Shown: positions 53,070 through 62,782, numbered from the stretch's first letter. The stretch: DNA of 64,000 nucleotides from Ignavibacteria bacterium (GCA_016707005.1 JADJIQ010000001.1:494001-558000); one strand, 5' to 3'. Notes: generated by a model not told the origin, from the sequence alone. Translations and numbers: made by a program.

Positions 53070-53640
53070 GCATGAAGATACGGAGATCGATGTCGGCAGG
53101 AGAGAACTCCTCGCCGCCTTCGACCGCTATGAACAACAACATCCTGAGGAAGGGGCTGTCATTGCCCGATTCCGGGACTTTGTCCAACGTGAGCCCGGGT
53201 GTTTTGACCGGAGTACCATTGAGGGACACATCACGGGCTCTGCCTGGGTTGTAGATATGGACGGAACACATACGCTCCTTACGCATCACCGAAAACTGAA
53301 CAGATGGCTTCAGTTAGGGGGCCATGCAGACGGCGATTGGAACGTTGTGCGCGTTGCCCTCACGGAAGCAAAGGAAGAGTCGGGCATCGATGACCTTTCG
53401 CTACCGGATACCGAGATCTTCGATCTTGATGTGCACATGATCCCCGCACGCGGAGAAGATCCGGAACACTTTCACTATGATGTGCGTTACGTAGTATATG
53501 CCGCGCACACAGACCACGTAGTGGGAGAAGAATCTCACGACCTTGCCTGGGTATCCGTGGATGAACTCGACGAATACACCACTGAAGAATCCATGCTTCG
53601 CATGGCACGCAAATGGAACACATTACGAGCTCGATCTTGA
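53068..53640 (+). CDS. NUDIX hydrolase family protein with an altered NUDIX box
   Basis: NUDIX enzymes hydrolyse nucleoside diphosphate derivatives. The 190-residue protein has the domain core with LQLGGHADGD and ALTEAKEESGI. Against the consensus GX5EX7REUXEEXGU, the first Glu is Trp and the Arg is Thr, while the metal-binding EExG part (KEESG) stays. It is therefore either active on a special substrate or degenerate. The start overlaps the truA start on the opposite strand; no other start codon lies close by in this frame. Its end overlaps the SRPBCC gene by 28 bases. Confidence 0.83.
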   Translation: MHEDTEIDVGRRELLAAFDRYEQQHPEEGAVIARFRDFVQREPGCFDRSTIEGHITGSAWVVDMDGTHTLLTHHRKLNRWLQLGGHADGDWNVVRVALTEAKEESGIDDLSLPDTEIFDLDVHMIPARGEDPEHFHYDVRYVVYAAHTDHVVGEESHDLAWVSVDELDEYTTEESMLRMARKWNTLRARS

Positions 53641-54059
53641 TCGATGCGCCGATCGAAAAGGTCTTTCATTTTCACGATGACACAACAAACCTGCTCAAGA
53701 TCACGCCTCCGGGTATCAAGGTTTCATTTGAGACACTGGGAGAGCCTGGTCTAGGCTATGAAGTGATCCTCAAGGTCCGTCAGTTCGGACTCTTTACTAT
53801 GCGATGGCATGTACGGGTTACGCAGTACCAGCCCCCTATACTCATGACAGACATCCAGATCAAAGGGCCTTTCCGTTCATGGCGGCAAATACGCTCGTTG
53901 CGCGAGGTGAATGGAAGAACTGAACTCACCGATATCGTTGACTATGAAACCCCGTTTGGATTCCTCGGACAGATAGCAAATGTGCTTTTCATTCGGCGAC
54001 AGATCACGTCGATGTTCGCCTATCGACAGGCTGCTACCAAACGCATTCTCGAAGCCTAA
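53613..54059 (+). CDS. SRPBCC-family (START/cyclase-like) protein
   Basis: The 148-residue protein fits the SRPBCC fold: it opens with SSILIDAPIEKVFHFHDD, the common opening of CoxG/YndB-like members, and has the helix at the C-terminus (LFIRRQITSMFAYRQAATKRILEA). These proteins bind small hydrophobic ligands; the ligand is unknown here. The start overlaps the NUDIX gene by 28 bases on another frame, and the stop overlaps the convergent lipoprotein gene by 4 bases (54056-54059). There is no room for a terminator. Confidence 0.8.
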   Translation: MEHITSSILIDAPIEKVFHFHDDTTNLLKITPPGIKVSFETLGEPGLGYEVILKVRQFGLFTMRWHVRVTQYQPPILMTDIQIKGPFRSWRQIRSLREVNGRTELTDIVDYETPFGFLGQIANVLFIRRQITSMFAYRQAATKRILEA

Positions 54060-55108
54060 CGCTCGAGTTCTATAACTGCCAAACGCGCTTTCTCTACGAT
54101 TTGTTGGACCTCGTCCTTTGAAGTAGCCCCGTAGCATCGCACGATCATGTCTTCAACAATTGGTTCCACACGTAATGTCTTTGTTGATTCAGGTAGGGGG
54201 CGAGCCATTCGTGCCACGTTGAGAAACCCACGCTGGAGATCATCACGTTGAAAGATGCTGTCTGTAGCTGCGGTTGTGAGATCCGCCGGGAATCCCGCAT
54301 CACTGATGGCCACAGCAAAGGCGCGTGCTTGTTGATAGGATGTGAGCCAGGCGGTGAAGATGCGGGCTGCATCGATGTGCGATGATGAACGAGAGATCGC
54401 AAGTACATCGCCATTGAGAATGGATGGAGTGGCCGCAACCCGCAGATGCGTGATGTTGCGCCTTCGGGCCATATCGATGATCCATGCACCGGTATACGTT
54501 TCGCGAAGTTCGTCGTTGAGCAGTCTATCGTCAAGTTGACGGGCTCGTTCAAGGAGAGCCCCCTTATCGACATACGAGCGAATGGTCCAGAGCGCATTGA
54601 CGAGTGCGGAGTCGAATGTAGATGATACCGGAAGTGATGTGTAGAATCGATCCGCTCCCGCCGACCAGACGTAGGGGAGCATGCGTTTGAGAACATTGTG
54701 TGCATCGGTAGCACAGAGTCCAATGGTGAAATGCGTGGCTCGATCATTCACCACGCGCGCACGGGCATTCACAAGCCAGGGGATGGCAGCAGTATCTGCA
54801 AAGACGCCTGCTCGAGAGAACTCAGCGTGCCAGTCCATGCCGAGGTGGACCACGTCGGGCTGCGTGCCGGCATTGAAGGCAAGTTGAAGTTTGGATCTAC
54901 CGTCAGCCCAACTCAGCTCAGTGAGTTCTACGTGGATGGTTGGGTGTTCTTGTTCGAAGATGCGGACGAGAGAATCCAAGACCGACCGTTGGCTGGGTTC
55001 CGACCAAAAATGCCAGAACTGAAGAGTGGTGGTTTTCGTTGGAGCATCACCGCATGACGTAGCAACAACGGCCGTCAGCATGATGAGCGTGATACGCACC
55101 AACGTCAT
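54056..55108 (-). CDS. Extracellular solute-binding lipoprotein (ABC type)
   Basis: The 350-residue protein has a lipobox (VATSC, Cys19) and the family 1 binding-protein opening LQFWHFWSEPSQRSVLDSLVRIFEQEHP, then AGTQPDVVHLGMDW. It resembles sugar-binding proteins. No ABC permease or ATPase gene is nearby. The ATG at 55108 overlaps the PBP2 stop (ATGA), so it is the last gene of the coupled minus-strand operon. It may serve as a sensor or as a distant transporter's binding protein (inference). Confidence 0.84.
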   Translation of the reverse strand: MTLVRITLIMLTAVVATSCGDAPTKTTTLQFWHFWSEPSQRSVLDSLVRIFEQEHPTIHVELTELSWADGRSKLQLAFNAGTQPDVVHLGMDWHAEFSRAGVFADTAAIPWLVNARARVVNDRATHFTIGLCATDAHNVLKRMLPYVWSAGADRFYTSLPVSSTFDSALVNALWTIRSYVDKGALLERARQLDDRLLNDELRETYTGAWIIDMARRRNITHLRVAATPSILNGDVLAISRSSSHIDAARIFTAWLTSYQQARAFAVAISDAGFPADLTTAATDSIFQRDDLQRGFLNVARMARPLPESTKTLRVEPIVEDMIVRCYGATSKDEVQQIVEKARLAVIELER

Positions 55109-57063
55109 CGATGTACGGCTGCTGATGCAACGGGTACGGTGGGCCGAGGAACCGGAGCCACCGGACGTTCTTTGTACGGGCGAGCGAATGGACCACGTTG
55201 CTGCGGCAGAGTATCCTGCTCGGCGATCTTCGTGGGCGTAGATCCCGGTTGCTTCAGCCACGTTGAATCTCGAGGCACATCGGCTGGCCACGTCCGATTG
55301 AAAAAGAGATCGAGAAGTTTGCCGGCGATCGGTACAGCGAAGGACGCACCAAAACCCTTGCCTTCGCCGGTAACGACCAGGGCAATGCGTGGGTTATCCT
55401 TTGGTGCGAAGCACATAAACCACGACTGGTCAGGTTTTCCCCGAGATGCTTGTGCTGTACCTGTCTTACCGCAAATGCTGAGATTCAGCGATTTCAATGA
55501 TCTGCCTGTACCTTCTTCGATAACGCCGGAGAGGGCGTCCTGTACTAGATCGAACCACTTCTGTTCGATCGGGATCTTTCGAGATTCATATGATGTGCTG
55601 TACTTCTTTTTCAGTTTTTTACTGTAGATCTCACGCACGGCGTGGGGCTGACACCATACACCGTCGTTGGCGATCGCAGCTGTATAGGCACAGAGTTGAA
55701 GGGGCGTAACCTGCACTTCGCCCTGACCTATACCCCAGTTCATCAGAGCATAGTCCGTCCAGTTTCCCTTGCCCCAGCGTCTGTCCATAAATGCTCGAGA
55801 GGGAAGGATCCCGGGCCCTTCTTCCGTGAGATCGATCCTGGTCTTTTGTCCGAAACCGAAGAGAGCTGCATAGTAGTGGAACTTCTCTACTCCCATCTTC
55901 AACCCAACCTGATAGAAGAACGAGTTACAAGAAACCTTGAGTGCATACGATACATCGATGAGTCCGTGCACACCGCCATGGCACAATGCGAAACGGTTTC
56001 CATATCGATATCCACCGGCGCACACCAGGCGAGTGGTTGGAGTGATCACACCTTCTTGAAGTCCCATGAGTGCCATGACCGGCTTCCACGTGGATCCTGG
56101 AGCATAGACCGGCTGTGTCACGCGGCTAAAGAACGGTTGTTCCGGATCACGAAAGACCTGGTTGAAATACTTCTGCGATGTCTTGCCAGTGAAGTTGCGA
56201 AGGTTGAAATCCGGCTTACTTGCAAGGGCAATGATCTCACCGTTCCGCGGATCGATGGCAACAACGGCGCCACGAGCATTACCGAGGAGTTTCTCCGCGA
56301 GTTCTTGCACATCGGTGTCGATCCCCAGATAGAGGTCATCACCTTCAAGACCGGGAAGGTCACTTTTCCCATCGTTGAAGCTGGCAACACGCTGCCCGTT
56401 CTTGTTCACGGCAACGAATTGGAGTCCCTTTTGTCCGCGTACATTAGCTTCATACGACATTTCGATACCGGCCTTCCCCGTGATGTCGCCCGGGGCATAA
56501 GCATCACCCAGGGTAGCGAGTTCACGCTCACTCACTTCGCGAACGTAGCCGAGAAGGTGCGAAGCATTGCCATCAAACGCATAGAGTCGTTTCGGATCAA
56601 CGATCAGATCAACACCCGGTAACGAATCGCGTTGTTCTTCGATCGCAGCGATGACTTCAAAGTCCACGTCCCGACCGGAAGAGATCTTTGCAGGTGCAAA
56701 CTTGTTGTAGGCCGCAGACTTGCGCACATCGGCCCAGATCGTTGCAACATCGGTCCCGAGAATGCGGGACAAACGAGAGCACGCACTGTCCGTGAACTCA
56801 TACGGCGTTACGGTGATCGAGAATCCCGGAGCATTCTGGACGATGGCTCTACCATTTCGGTCGTACACCATTCCGCGAAACGGTTCCGTAGAGATCTGTT
56901 TGATGGCCTGGGCTTCAGCCTTGAGCTTGTAGACATTCCCTTGAATGATCTGAAGCCAGGCGAGCCGGCCGATATAGATCACGCTGATCGCAAGGATCAC
57001 GATCCGGAAAATGCGTTGGCGTTGGGCAGACCCGAAGGTGCCATCGCTCGGAAGTAGGCTCAT
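55105..57063 (-). CDS. mrdA: Penicillin-binding protein 2 (peptidoglycan transpeptidase)
   Basis: PBP2 cross-links peptidoglycan during lateral wall growth. The 652-residue protein has one N-terminal membrane helix (FRIVILAISVIYIGRLAWL), the dimerisation domain beginning GMVYDRNGRAIV, and the transpeptidase with GSTWKP (Ser324 and Lys327), SCN and KTGTAQ. It ends in a proline-rich tail (RPVAPVPRPTVPV). In most bacteria mrdA is next to rodA or mreCD. Here it overlaps by 4 bases (ATGA) with an O-antigen-ligase-like gene upstream, and with a lipoprotein gene downstream. Confidence 0.94.
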   Translation of the reverse strand: MSLLPSDGTFGSAQRQRIFRIVILAISVIYIGRLAWLQIIQGNVYKLKAEAQAIKQISTEPFRGMVYDRNGRAIVQNAPGFSITVTPYEFTDSACSRLSRILGTDVATIWADVRKSAAYNKFAPAKISSGRDVDFEVIAAIEEQRDSLPGVDLIVDPKRLYAFDGNASHLLGYVREVSERELATLGDAYAPGDITGKAGIEMSYEANVRGQKGLQFVAVNKNGQRVASFNDGKSDLPGLEGDDLYLGIDTDVQELAEKLLGNARGAVVAIDPRNGEIIALASKPDFNLRNFTGKTSQKYFNQVFRDPEQPFFSRVTQPVYAPGSTWKPVMALMGLQEGVITPTTRLVCAGGYRYGNRFALCHGGVHGLIDVSYALKVSCNSFFYQVGLKMGVEKFHYYAALFGFGQKTRIDLTEEGPGILPSRAFMDRRWGKGNWTDYALMNWGIGQGEVQVTPLQLCAYTAAIANDGVWCQPHAVREIYSKKLKKKYSTSYESRKIPIEQKWFDLVQDALSGVIEEGTGRSLKSLNLSICGKTGTAQASRGKPDQSWFMCFAPKDNPRIALVVTGEGKGFGASFAVPIAGKLLDLFFNRTWPADVPRDSTWLKQPGSTPTKIAEQDTLPQQRGPFARPYKERPVAPVPRPTVPVASAAVHR

Positions 57064-58412
57064 TGGTGCTGGTCGGTGGAGGGTTCAATTCGCGCCCGAC
57101 GGAGAAATTCCTCCGATATCGCTACGGACGCAAAGATGAACGCAAACATAACGTTTCCATATCGCTGGTCGAAGATCCCAGCCATGAAGATATTCACAAA
57201 GACCGCCGGGATGAAGGCAAAGGTGCCAATGGCCAGGGCGCGCACGAGCGGAGCTGCCGCACTAGTTCTGGCTTCCCATGCATTTCGAAAAGCCCGTAAG
57301 GCAAATCCAATGAGGACAGAGAAGATGATGAAGGCTGTTGGAAAGCCGAGTTTGTGGATGATCCCGATGTATCCGATATGTATAAAGGCCGTGGAGTTAT
57401 GCCATTGCTCGATAGGCGCCCAGGTAACGAAACGGGCACGAAGCCCATTGCCCCCTAAAGGAGCCTCCTTCACCTTCCTCCAGGCATTGTTCGCCTCAAG
57501 AATGCGGGTCTCAAAGGACAGGTCGCCGCCGGTGATCTGGGTGGACGAGGCAAATCGGACTTGAATATACTTGGCGGTGATGACCGTGATCTTTGGATAG
57601 ACGATGTACATGGTCAGGAACAGCACGCTTAAGATCGCTGTGCTACCGATCAAGAGCCGCATGTTTTGTCGGTACCGCATGAAGACCATGGCGAGGAAGA
57701 TGCAGAAGAAGACCATCACCCAGAGCGTGCGCGTAAAGGTCAAACCCAGCGCAACAAGGTTCACCAAGGTCACGCCGACGGCGATCAGACGGGTGGAATT
57801 CCTGGTAGCAAAGAGGATCACAACAACAGTGATACAAATGGATAGCAGGAAGATCGGTCCGAGGACGGCCGATCTTGATGACATGATCTGATAGGCATAG
57901 ACCATGTTCTCCGCCATCCGCTGTTTGAAGTTGTAGGTGCTATACAGCGCCATCAACGTTGAGGAGATCCCGGAGAGCACAAGGAATTGATTGAACGTAC
58001 GCTTGTTCTGACCGAACTCCTCACGGAAGGGGAAGTAGTACAGCATCAGCAGGAAGTACGACCAATCAACAGCCCATCCCATCAAGCCAACGTAGTTGAG
58101 TTTGGCGATGATGATGTTGGCAAAGGCAGCCACGATGAAGAACAGGAGAAGGAAATCTGTCCACCCCTTCACGAGGGGGCGCGGGTCAACAACGATTCGC
58201 CAGAACATCCACATTAAGATCGTGGACGTGAAGAGTCCGCCCGCAACAACTTCCGTAACAGAGAGCCCCTTCCCTGTATCCGTCAAAAAATACGGCAAGG
58301 CAACAAGGAACATCCCGAGCCACACTTTTGGGTAGCGGATCATCAGGAAAACGAGACTGACGCCACAAGCGATCGCTGGGGGCAGCCATGGCCAATCTGC
58401 AAGGATGTTCAC
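57060..58412 (-). CDS. Polytopic membrane protein of the O-antigen ligase/polymerase type
   Basis: I count about eleven hydrophobic segments in 450 residues, with a long periplasmic loop between residues roughly 250 and 320 (around YIQVRFASSTQITGGDLSFETR) of the kind found in WaaL and Wzy proteins; such proteins have low sequence similarity. GTG at 58412 overlaps the stop of the Wzz-like gene (GTGA) and is the preferred start; ATG at 58448 would add 12 residues. It overlaps mrdA by 4 bases. A role in polysaccharide polymerisation or ligation is likely, but a lipid-II-flippase-like role cannot be excluded, given mrdA next to it. Confidence 0.8.
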   Translation of the reverse strand: MNILADWPWLPPAIACGVSLVFLMIRYPKVWLGMFLVALPYFLTDTGKGLSVTEVVAGGLFTSTILMWMFWRIVVDPRPLVKGWTDFLLLFFIVAAFANIIIAKLNYVGLMGWAVDWSYFLLMLYYFPFREEFGQNKRTFNQFLVLSGISSTLMALYSTYNFKQRMAENMVYAYQIMSSRSAVLGPIFLLSICITVVVILFATRNSTRLIAVGVTLVNLVALGLTFTRTLWVMVFFCIFLAMVFMRYRQNMRLLIGSTAILSVLFLTMYIVYPKITVITAKYIQVRFASSTQITGGDLSFETRILEANNAWRKVKEAPLGGNGLRARFVTWAPIEQWHNSTAFIHIGYIGIIHKLGFPTAFIIFSVLIGFALRAFRNAWEARTSAAAPLVRALAIGTFAFIPAVFVNIFMAGIFDQRYGNVMFAFIFASVAISEEFLRRARIEPSTDQHQ

Positions 58413-59551
58413 GACAATTCGGTTGGTTTGCCCATCATCGACTTCCAACCCCGCATAAGAAGCAGCACGAGCAAGGTGAAGATCCCAACTCCGAGGCCAG
58501 CACCGGCGGCAATGAAGACTCTCTTGGGTCTGTCTCGCTTCTCCGGAACAACCGGCGTATCAACCACGAGAAGGGAAGGGGCTGTCTTGTTCATATCAAG
58601 CTTTGCTTGTTCCAAGGATGGCAACAAGAAGGCTTTGAGTTTTGTGTGTGCTTCAAAGTCGGCATAGATCCGAAGGTACGATGCCCCGACACCGGCAGCA
58701 TCGGTCAACGCGAAATTCCCGGCGAATCCCGGCTGGGTCTGTGCGCGCTCATATTGGTCGCGGAGCTGACGTACAAGTTCCTTTGAATTCCGGACCTGAG
58801 GGTCATTGGCCCCATAGTTCTGTTCGAGCATTCCAAGGATGGTCTCTTGCTTCAGAAGTTCTGCCTTCGATTCTGCAAGGGCTGAGGCAGAGGCAGTGGC
58901 TTGATCGAGCGGCGAGAAGAGTCTGTATTCGCGAGAGTAGCGTCCGAGGGAATCCGTAAGGGCATTGAGGACGGAATCCATCATCACGAGGCGCTGTTCC
59001 ATGTAGAACGCCGATTTCTCGGCTTCTTGTCGATGGATACGGTTGGTGATCTCGTTTGCATACCCAACAAAGGCATTGCACATGTCAACAGCTTGTTTCG
59101 GGTCTTGATCCCAGATCGAAATCTCGTAATTGCCTTCAGCGTGGAAATTTACCTCGAGATTTTCTTCCAACGTTGAGCGAACATCGTTCATCGGTTCGCC
59201 TTCCATCTCGTATTCTTTGATCAGGTTGTAGCGCGTGATCATCGAATCGCGGATGGTGCGGGTGAACAGAATGGCTATGAACTCATAGCTCTCGCCGGAT
59301 TTCCCGCTCAGTTTCGAAAGACCGATGTCCTTCAGCGTGGACGAGATGCCGCCGAGTGCACCGCCGAGACCACCGGCATCCGGTGAGGGAGGCACGCAGT
59401 TGATCGTTGCCTTGTAGTACTCCGGCAACGTTCGAGCGTAGATATAGGCCCCAATGGTCGCCACGAGCGACAGTCCAAGGACCAGCCATTTAAATCGAAA
59501 CAGATAGCGGATGATATCTGCGGTCGGAAAAGATTCCGTCATGAGTTCCAT
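58409..59551 (-). CDS. Polysaccharide chain-length determinant (Wzz/GNVR family)
   Basis: The 380-residue protein has two membrane helices: near the N-terminus (KWLVLGLSLVATIGAYIYA) and near the C-terminus (GAGLGVGIFTLLVLLLMRG). A long helical periplasmic region lies between, with the PVVPEKRDRPKR proline-rich motif before the second helix, typical of Wzz proteins that set surface polysaccharide chain length. A good -7 element (TAGTTTTG) lies 16 bp upstream, so it heads the operon. No tyrosine kinase domain is fused to it. Confidence 0.88.
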   Translation of the reverse strand: MELMTESFPTADIIRYLFRFKWLVLGLSLVATIGAYIYARTLPEYYKATINCVPPSPDAGGLGGALGGISSTLKDIGLSKLSGKSGESYEFIAILFTRTIRDSMITRYNLIKEYEMEGEPMNDVRSTLEENLEVNFHAEGNYEISIWDQDPKQAVDMCNAFVGYANEITNRIHRQEAEKSAFYMEQRLVMMDSVLNALTDSLGRYSREYRLFSPLDQATASASALAESKAELLKQETILGMLEQNYGANDPQVRNSKELVRQLRDQYERAQTQPGFAGNFALTDAAGVGASYLRIYADFEAHTKLKAFLLPSLEQAKLDMNKTAPSLLVVDTPVVPEKRDRPKRVFIAAGAGLGVGIFTLLVLLLMRGWKSMMGKPTELS

Positions 59552-59567
59552 ACGAGAATGTTCGGGG

Positions 59568-59601
59568 CAAAACTACGAGGCATGGGGCTAGCGACGTGCA
59601 A
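59568..59601 (-). promoter_or_regulatory. Promoter of the Wzz-ligase-PBP2 operon
   Basis: On the minus strand, TAGTTTTG (59575-59568) is an exact TAnnTTTG, identical to the tRNA-Gly and E1 promoter elements. A TTG lies 23 bases upstream (59601-59599), a little further than usual and inside the 3' end of the methyltransferase gene. Confidence 0.55.
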
Positions 59602-60313
59602 CGATGAGCATGTTCGGCGTTTTGATGGAAGATGACCAGCTGATCCCTTGCACCAAATACGAGCAACGCTCGGCAAGAACCATAAGAGGTCCGGCTACGG
59701 CTCGAAGGATCGAGGCCGGTAAGCCCCCTCCAACAGGATGTACCGGATAGATGTCAACGGACGTGAACGGAAGAGACGCAAACAACTCCAAGACCGAGGA
59801 CTTATTCAGGTGCATTTCGTGTGTGAGATCCCCGAACGACAAGACCGTCCCGTGCTTAGCATCGATATTCGGTGTTCGCAAGATTAGAGTTCCACCCGGG
59901 GCGAGCCTGTCATGGATCTTCGAAAGTGCTTCGATCGCCTCCGTTCGCGTAAGGTGTTCGATAACATCGAACATGGAAACGCAACCGAGGTCGTGTTCGT
60001 GTTCAAGTGCCGAAAAAAGATCGTCAACCTCCACACAACTCAGTCCTAACGTCCGAGCAAGCTCAACCTGCTCCAGGCTAAGGTCGATGCCCCGCATGTT
60101 CTCAAAACCGAGGTTTCTGAGGTAAAGAAGGTAGGCGCCGTAGCCACAGCCAAGGTCGAGCATCCGCGAGGACCGGTCAGCGGGCAGAAACGGGCGCACG
60201 GTGCGTTCAAGGCCGACGTGTTCGGCCATTACCCGACGGTGAACGTCATCAAGCGATGAGAATCGTGATTGGACGGAAGTGTACTGGGCGTAGAAGTGCT
60301 GGCGATGATCCAT
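59588..60313 (-). CDS. Class I SAM-dependent methyltransferase
   Basis: The 241-residue protein has the SAM-binding motif I MLDLGCGYGAYLLYL, an acidic residue at the end of strand 2 (GIDLS), and motif IV DVIEHLTR. The substrate domain is not specific; the group (UbiG/Methyltransf_11-like) often methylates sugars or lipids. Its location between glycan genes suggests a surface-polysaccharide role (inference). ATG at 60313; GTG at 60319 is an alternative. It is divergent from the glycosyltransferase gene with 49 bp between starts. Confidence 0.86.
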   Translation of the reverse strand: MDHRQHFYAQYTSVQSRFSSLDDVHRRVMAEHVGLERTVRPFLPADRSSRMLDLGCGYGAYLLYLRNLGFENMRGIDLSLEQVELARTLGLSCVEVDDLFSALEHEHDLGCVSMFDVIEHLTRTEAIEALSKIHDRLAPGGTLILRTPNIDAKHGTVLSFGDLTHEMHLNKSSVLELFASLPFTSVDIYPVHPVGGGLPASILRAVAGPLMVLAERCSYLVQGISWSSSIKTPNMLIVARR

Positions 60314-60362
60314 ACCCACGAAGATACGAGTTGAGGCGCGGCATCGCCGTATCTTGCGGTGT

Positions 60363-61517
60363 ATGAGCCCCTTACACCTTGGCTTTGCTTGCGCCTGGAA
60401 TAGGGACGGCGACCGTGAACGGACGTGGTCTCATACACCCATGCGTCTTTGGGATGCCTTGGAACGCAGGCCGGATGTGGAGGTCCTTGATGTCCCGATT
60501 GAGCTGCCTCGCCTGATAGATTCCATCGGACGAATCAGTTCTTTGCGCCTAGTCCACGGCAGAACGATGTCCACCTGGGCTATGCGTCCCTGGTATGCCA
60601 GGCTTGCGCAGCAAGCATTGTCTGCAGCAGAGGGCAAGGTTCAACCGCCAGATGCCATCCTGAGCATCGGTGAGCATGGATCCACGGTCCATCCGCTCTA
60701 CATCTACCAAGATCATTGTTACGGTCATGGTCTTGAGATGTATCACGAAACAGGGGAGATGCCCCACGGATGGTCTGGGGTTGCTCTTTCCGATCTCCAA
60801 CACCGAGCGGAAATGCAGGCTCGCACGTACGCGTCTTGTGCCGGCGTCTTTACAATGAGCCAGTGGAATGCCGACTTTCTTGTTCGCTCAGGACTTGTCC
60901 CAGCCTCCAATGTTCACGCCATTCATGCCGGCATCAATGTTCCTGTGGTTCTCCCAACTGAAGAACACCTTCATCAGAAGCGAGCTCGTGACGAACGCAC
61001 CATCCTCTTTGTGGGACGAGAGTTCCATCGAAAAGGGGGCGATCTAGTTCTCGCAGCCTTTGAACGTGCGAAGCAGATCTCTGCTCGACCGTTGCGTCTC
61101 ATCGTTGCCGGTCCTAAGAAATGGCCGGTGACGGGTGCCATTCCTGAACGCGTAGAATTCGTTGGTGATGAACCGTTCCTTGCGTTGCGCGAGCATATGC
61201 GAACAGCCGATGTGATGGTCATGCCGTCTCGATTCGAAGCCTTCGGCATCGTCTTCATTGAGTCGCTGGCAGCAGGTACACCCGTTATCGGCAGAAGATC
61301 ATTCGCCATGCCGGAGATGATCACACATGGACACAATGGCATGATGATCGATACGGATGATGTAGAAGCACTCGCCCAAATGATAGTGGACGTGGTCGAA
61401 AGTGAAACCATTGCCCGTACCTGTCACAATGAAGCTCGATCAGTTTCCGAGTACTACTCTTGGGACAGAGTGGCAAGCGATATCATGTCGATCATCGGTC
61501 ATGGTAGTAAGGAATGA
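60363..61517 (+). CDS. Glycosyltransferase, GT4 family
   Basis: The 384-residue protein has the two-Rossmann GT-B layout. The C-terminal part shows ILFVGREFHRKGGDLVLAAF and the EX7E motif in SRFEAFGIVFIESLAAGTPVI, typical of retaining GT4 enzymes that use nucleotide sugars. The ATG at 60363 is preferred over an in-frame TTG at 60354. It overlaps the next glycosyltransferase gene by 4 bases (ATGA). The sugar and acceptor cannot be told. Confidence 0.9.
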   Translation: MSPLHLGFACAWNRDGDRERTWSHTPMRLWDALERRPDVEVLDVPIELPRLIDSIGRISSLRLVHGRTMSTWAMRPWYARLAQQALSAAEGKVQPPDAILSIGEHGSTVHPLYIYQDHCYGHGLEMYHETGEMPHGWSGVALSDLQHRAEMQARTYASCAGVFTMSQWNADFLVRSGLVPASNVHAIHAGINVPVVLPTEEHLHQKRARDERTILFVGREFHRKGGDLVLAAFERAKQISARPLRLIVAGPKKWPVTGAIPERVEFVGDEPFLALREHMRTADVMVMPSRFEAFGIVFIESLAAGTPVIGRRSFAMPEMITHGHNGMMIDTDDVEALAQMIVDVVESETIARTCHNEARSVSEYYSWDRVASDIMSIIGHGSKE

Positions 61518-62782
61518 AGATCCTCTCGATCCTGCCTCGAATTCCGTATCCCGCTCGCGACGGCGGTGCGATCGTGATCCTAGAGACGCTTCGGCAGTTG
61601 CACCTTGCCGGACACCATGTTGATGTATTGGCGTTGAACACCAAGAAACATCGACAGGACCCAGCTGTCCTTGCACAGATCTGCACTTCCATTCACACCG
61701 TTGACGTTGATACCACGATCTCTGCTCTTGGCCTCATTCGGGGTTTATTCAGAAGCCGACTCCCCGATGGATTTGGGATCGATGCCGGCACGTCGTATTG
61801 GGTATCGCGCTTCGCAGACGAACTAGCGCTTGAGTCCTTCCGGACACATGCTATGCAGAATGGACCGTATGATCTTGTTCTCTGCGAGAGTCTATTCACC
61901 GCCTGTTATGGGATAGCGATCCGCCCTCACTTGCACGGTCCCCATCCGACGCCGATCCTCATGCGGGCTCACAATGTTGAACACATCATTCAGTCTCGGT
62001 TGTCGAAAGAACGGTCACGCTCGCGTTTGGAACGATGGTACCGATCCCGTACAGCGCAACACACGCATACGTATGAGTCCTACATCGGCACGGCTGTCGA
62101 TGCCATCGCTACGGTGTCGGATGACGATGCCACTGAGTTCAGGTCGTATCATCCAACAGCCCTCGTTGAAACCGTTCAACCCGGTGTGCACCTCCCGGAA
62201 CGATATACGGGCGCAGTGGATCGTGATGCCATCTGCATGCTCGGCAGTCTCGACTGGACGCCGAATCTTGAGGGGGCTTCGTGGTTCATCCAACATGTCT
62301 TCCCGCGCATTCGAGAACAACGTCCATCAACAACTCTTCATATCGCCGGACGGAATCCTACAGCGCAAGCATTGGCGTTTCATAACGGCACGTCGATCTT
62401 CGTTCATGGTGAGATCGAAGATGCATTGGCATTCCGACAGCAGCGTGCGCTGACGGTAGTTCCGCTTTACAGCGGCAGTGGCATACGCATCAAGATCTTA
62501 GAAGCACTTGCAGCACGGAGCCCCATCGTTACCACACCGATCGGTTGTGAAGGTGTTGGTGTTGTCCACGATAAGGAAGTTCTGATCTATGATACGGCAG
62601 GCGAGTTTGCCGATGCCTGCGTGCGAGTACTCAACGAGCCTGAATTGTCGCAACGGCTGGTTGTTTCAGGATTTGATTTCGTGAGCAAGCGCTACAGTTG
62701 GTCTGCTGCAACGGACAGACTGATTGCGCTTGGCAGAAGGGTCATCGACCGCGTTACGAATCCAAGGACTGCAGTCGATTGA
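61514..62782 (+). CDS. Glycosyltransferase, GT4 family
   Basis: The 422-residue protein begins [17 protein letters not shown], the glycine-rich opening of GT-B enzymes, and has [18 protein letters not shown] and [23 protein letters not shown] in the donor half, as in the GT4 group related to sugar transferases for O-antigen and exopolysaccharide. It is coupled to the previous gene (ATGA). Its 3' end overlaps the convergent uvrB by 29 bases, so no terminator separates them. Confidence 0.9.
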   Translation: MKILSILPRIPYPARDGGAIVILETLRQLHLAGHHVDVLALNTKKHRQDPAVLAQICTSIHTVDVDTTISALGLIRGLFRSRLPDGFGIDAGTSYWVSRFADELALESFRTHAMQNGPYDLVLCESLFTACYGIAIRPHLHGPHPTPILMRAHNVEHIIQSRLSKERSRSRLERWYRSRTAQHTHTYESYIGTAVDAIATVSDDDATEFRSYHPTALVETVQPGVHLPERYTGAVDRDAICMLGSLDWTPNLEGASWFIQHVFPRIREQRPSTTLHIAGRNPTAQALAFHNGTSIFVHGEIEDALAFRQQRALTVVPLYSGSGIRIKILEALAARSPIVTTPIGCEGVGVVHDKEVLIYDTAGEFADACVRVLNEPELSQRLVVSGFDFVSKRYSWSAATDRLIALGRRVIDRVTNPRTAVD

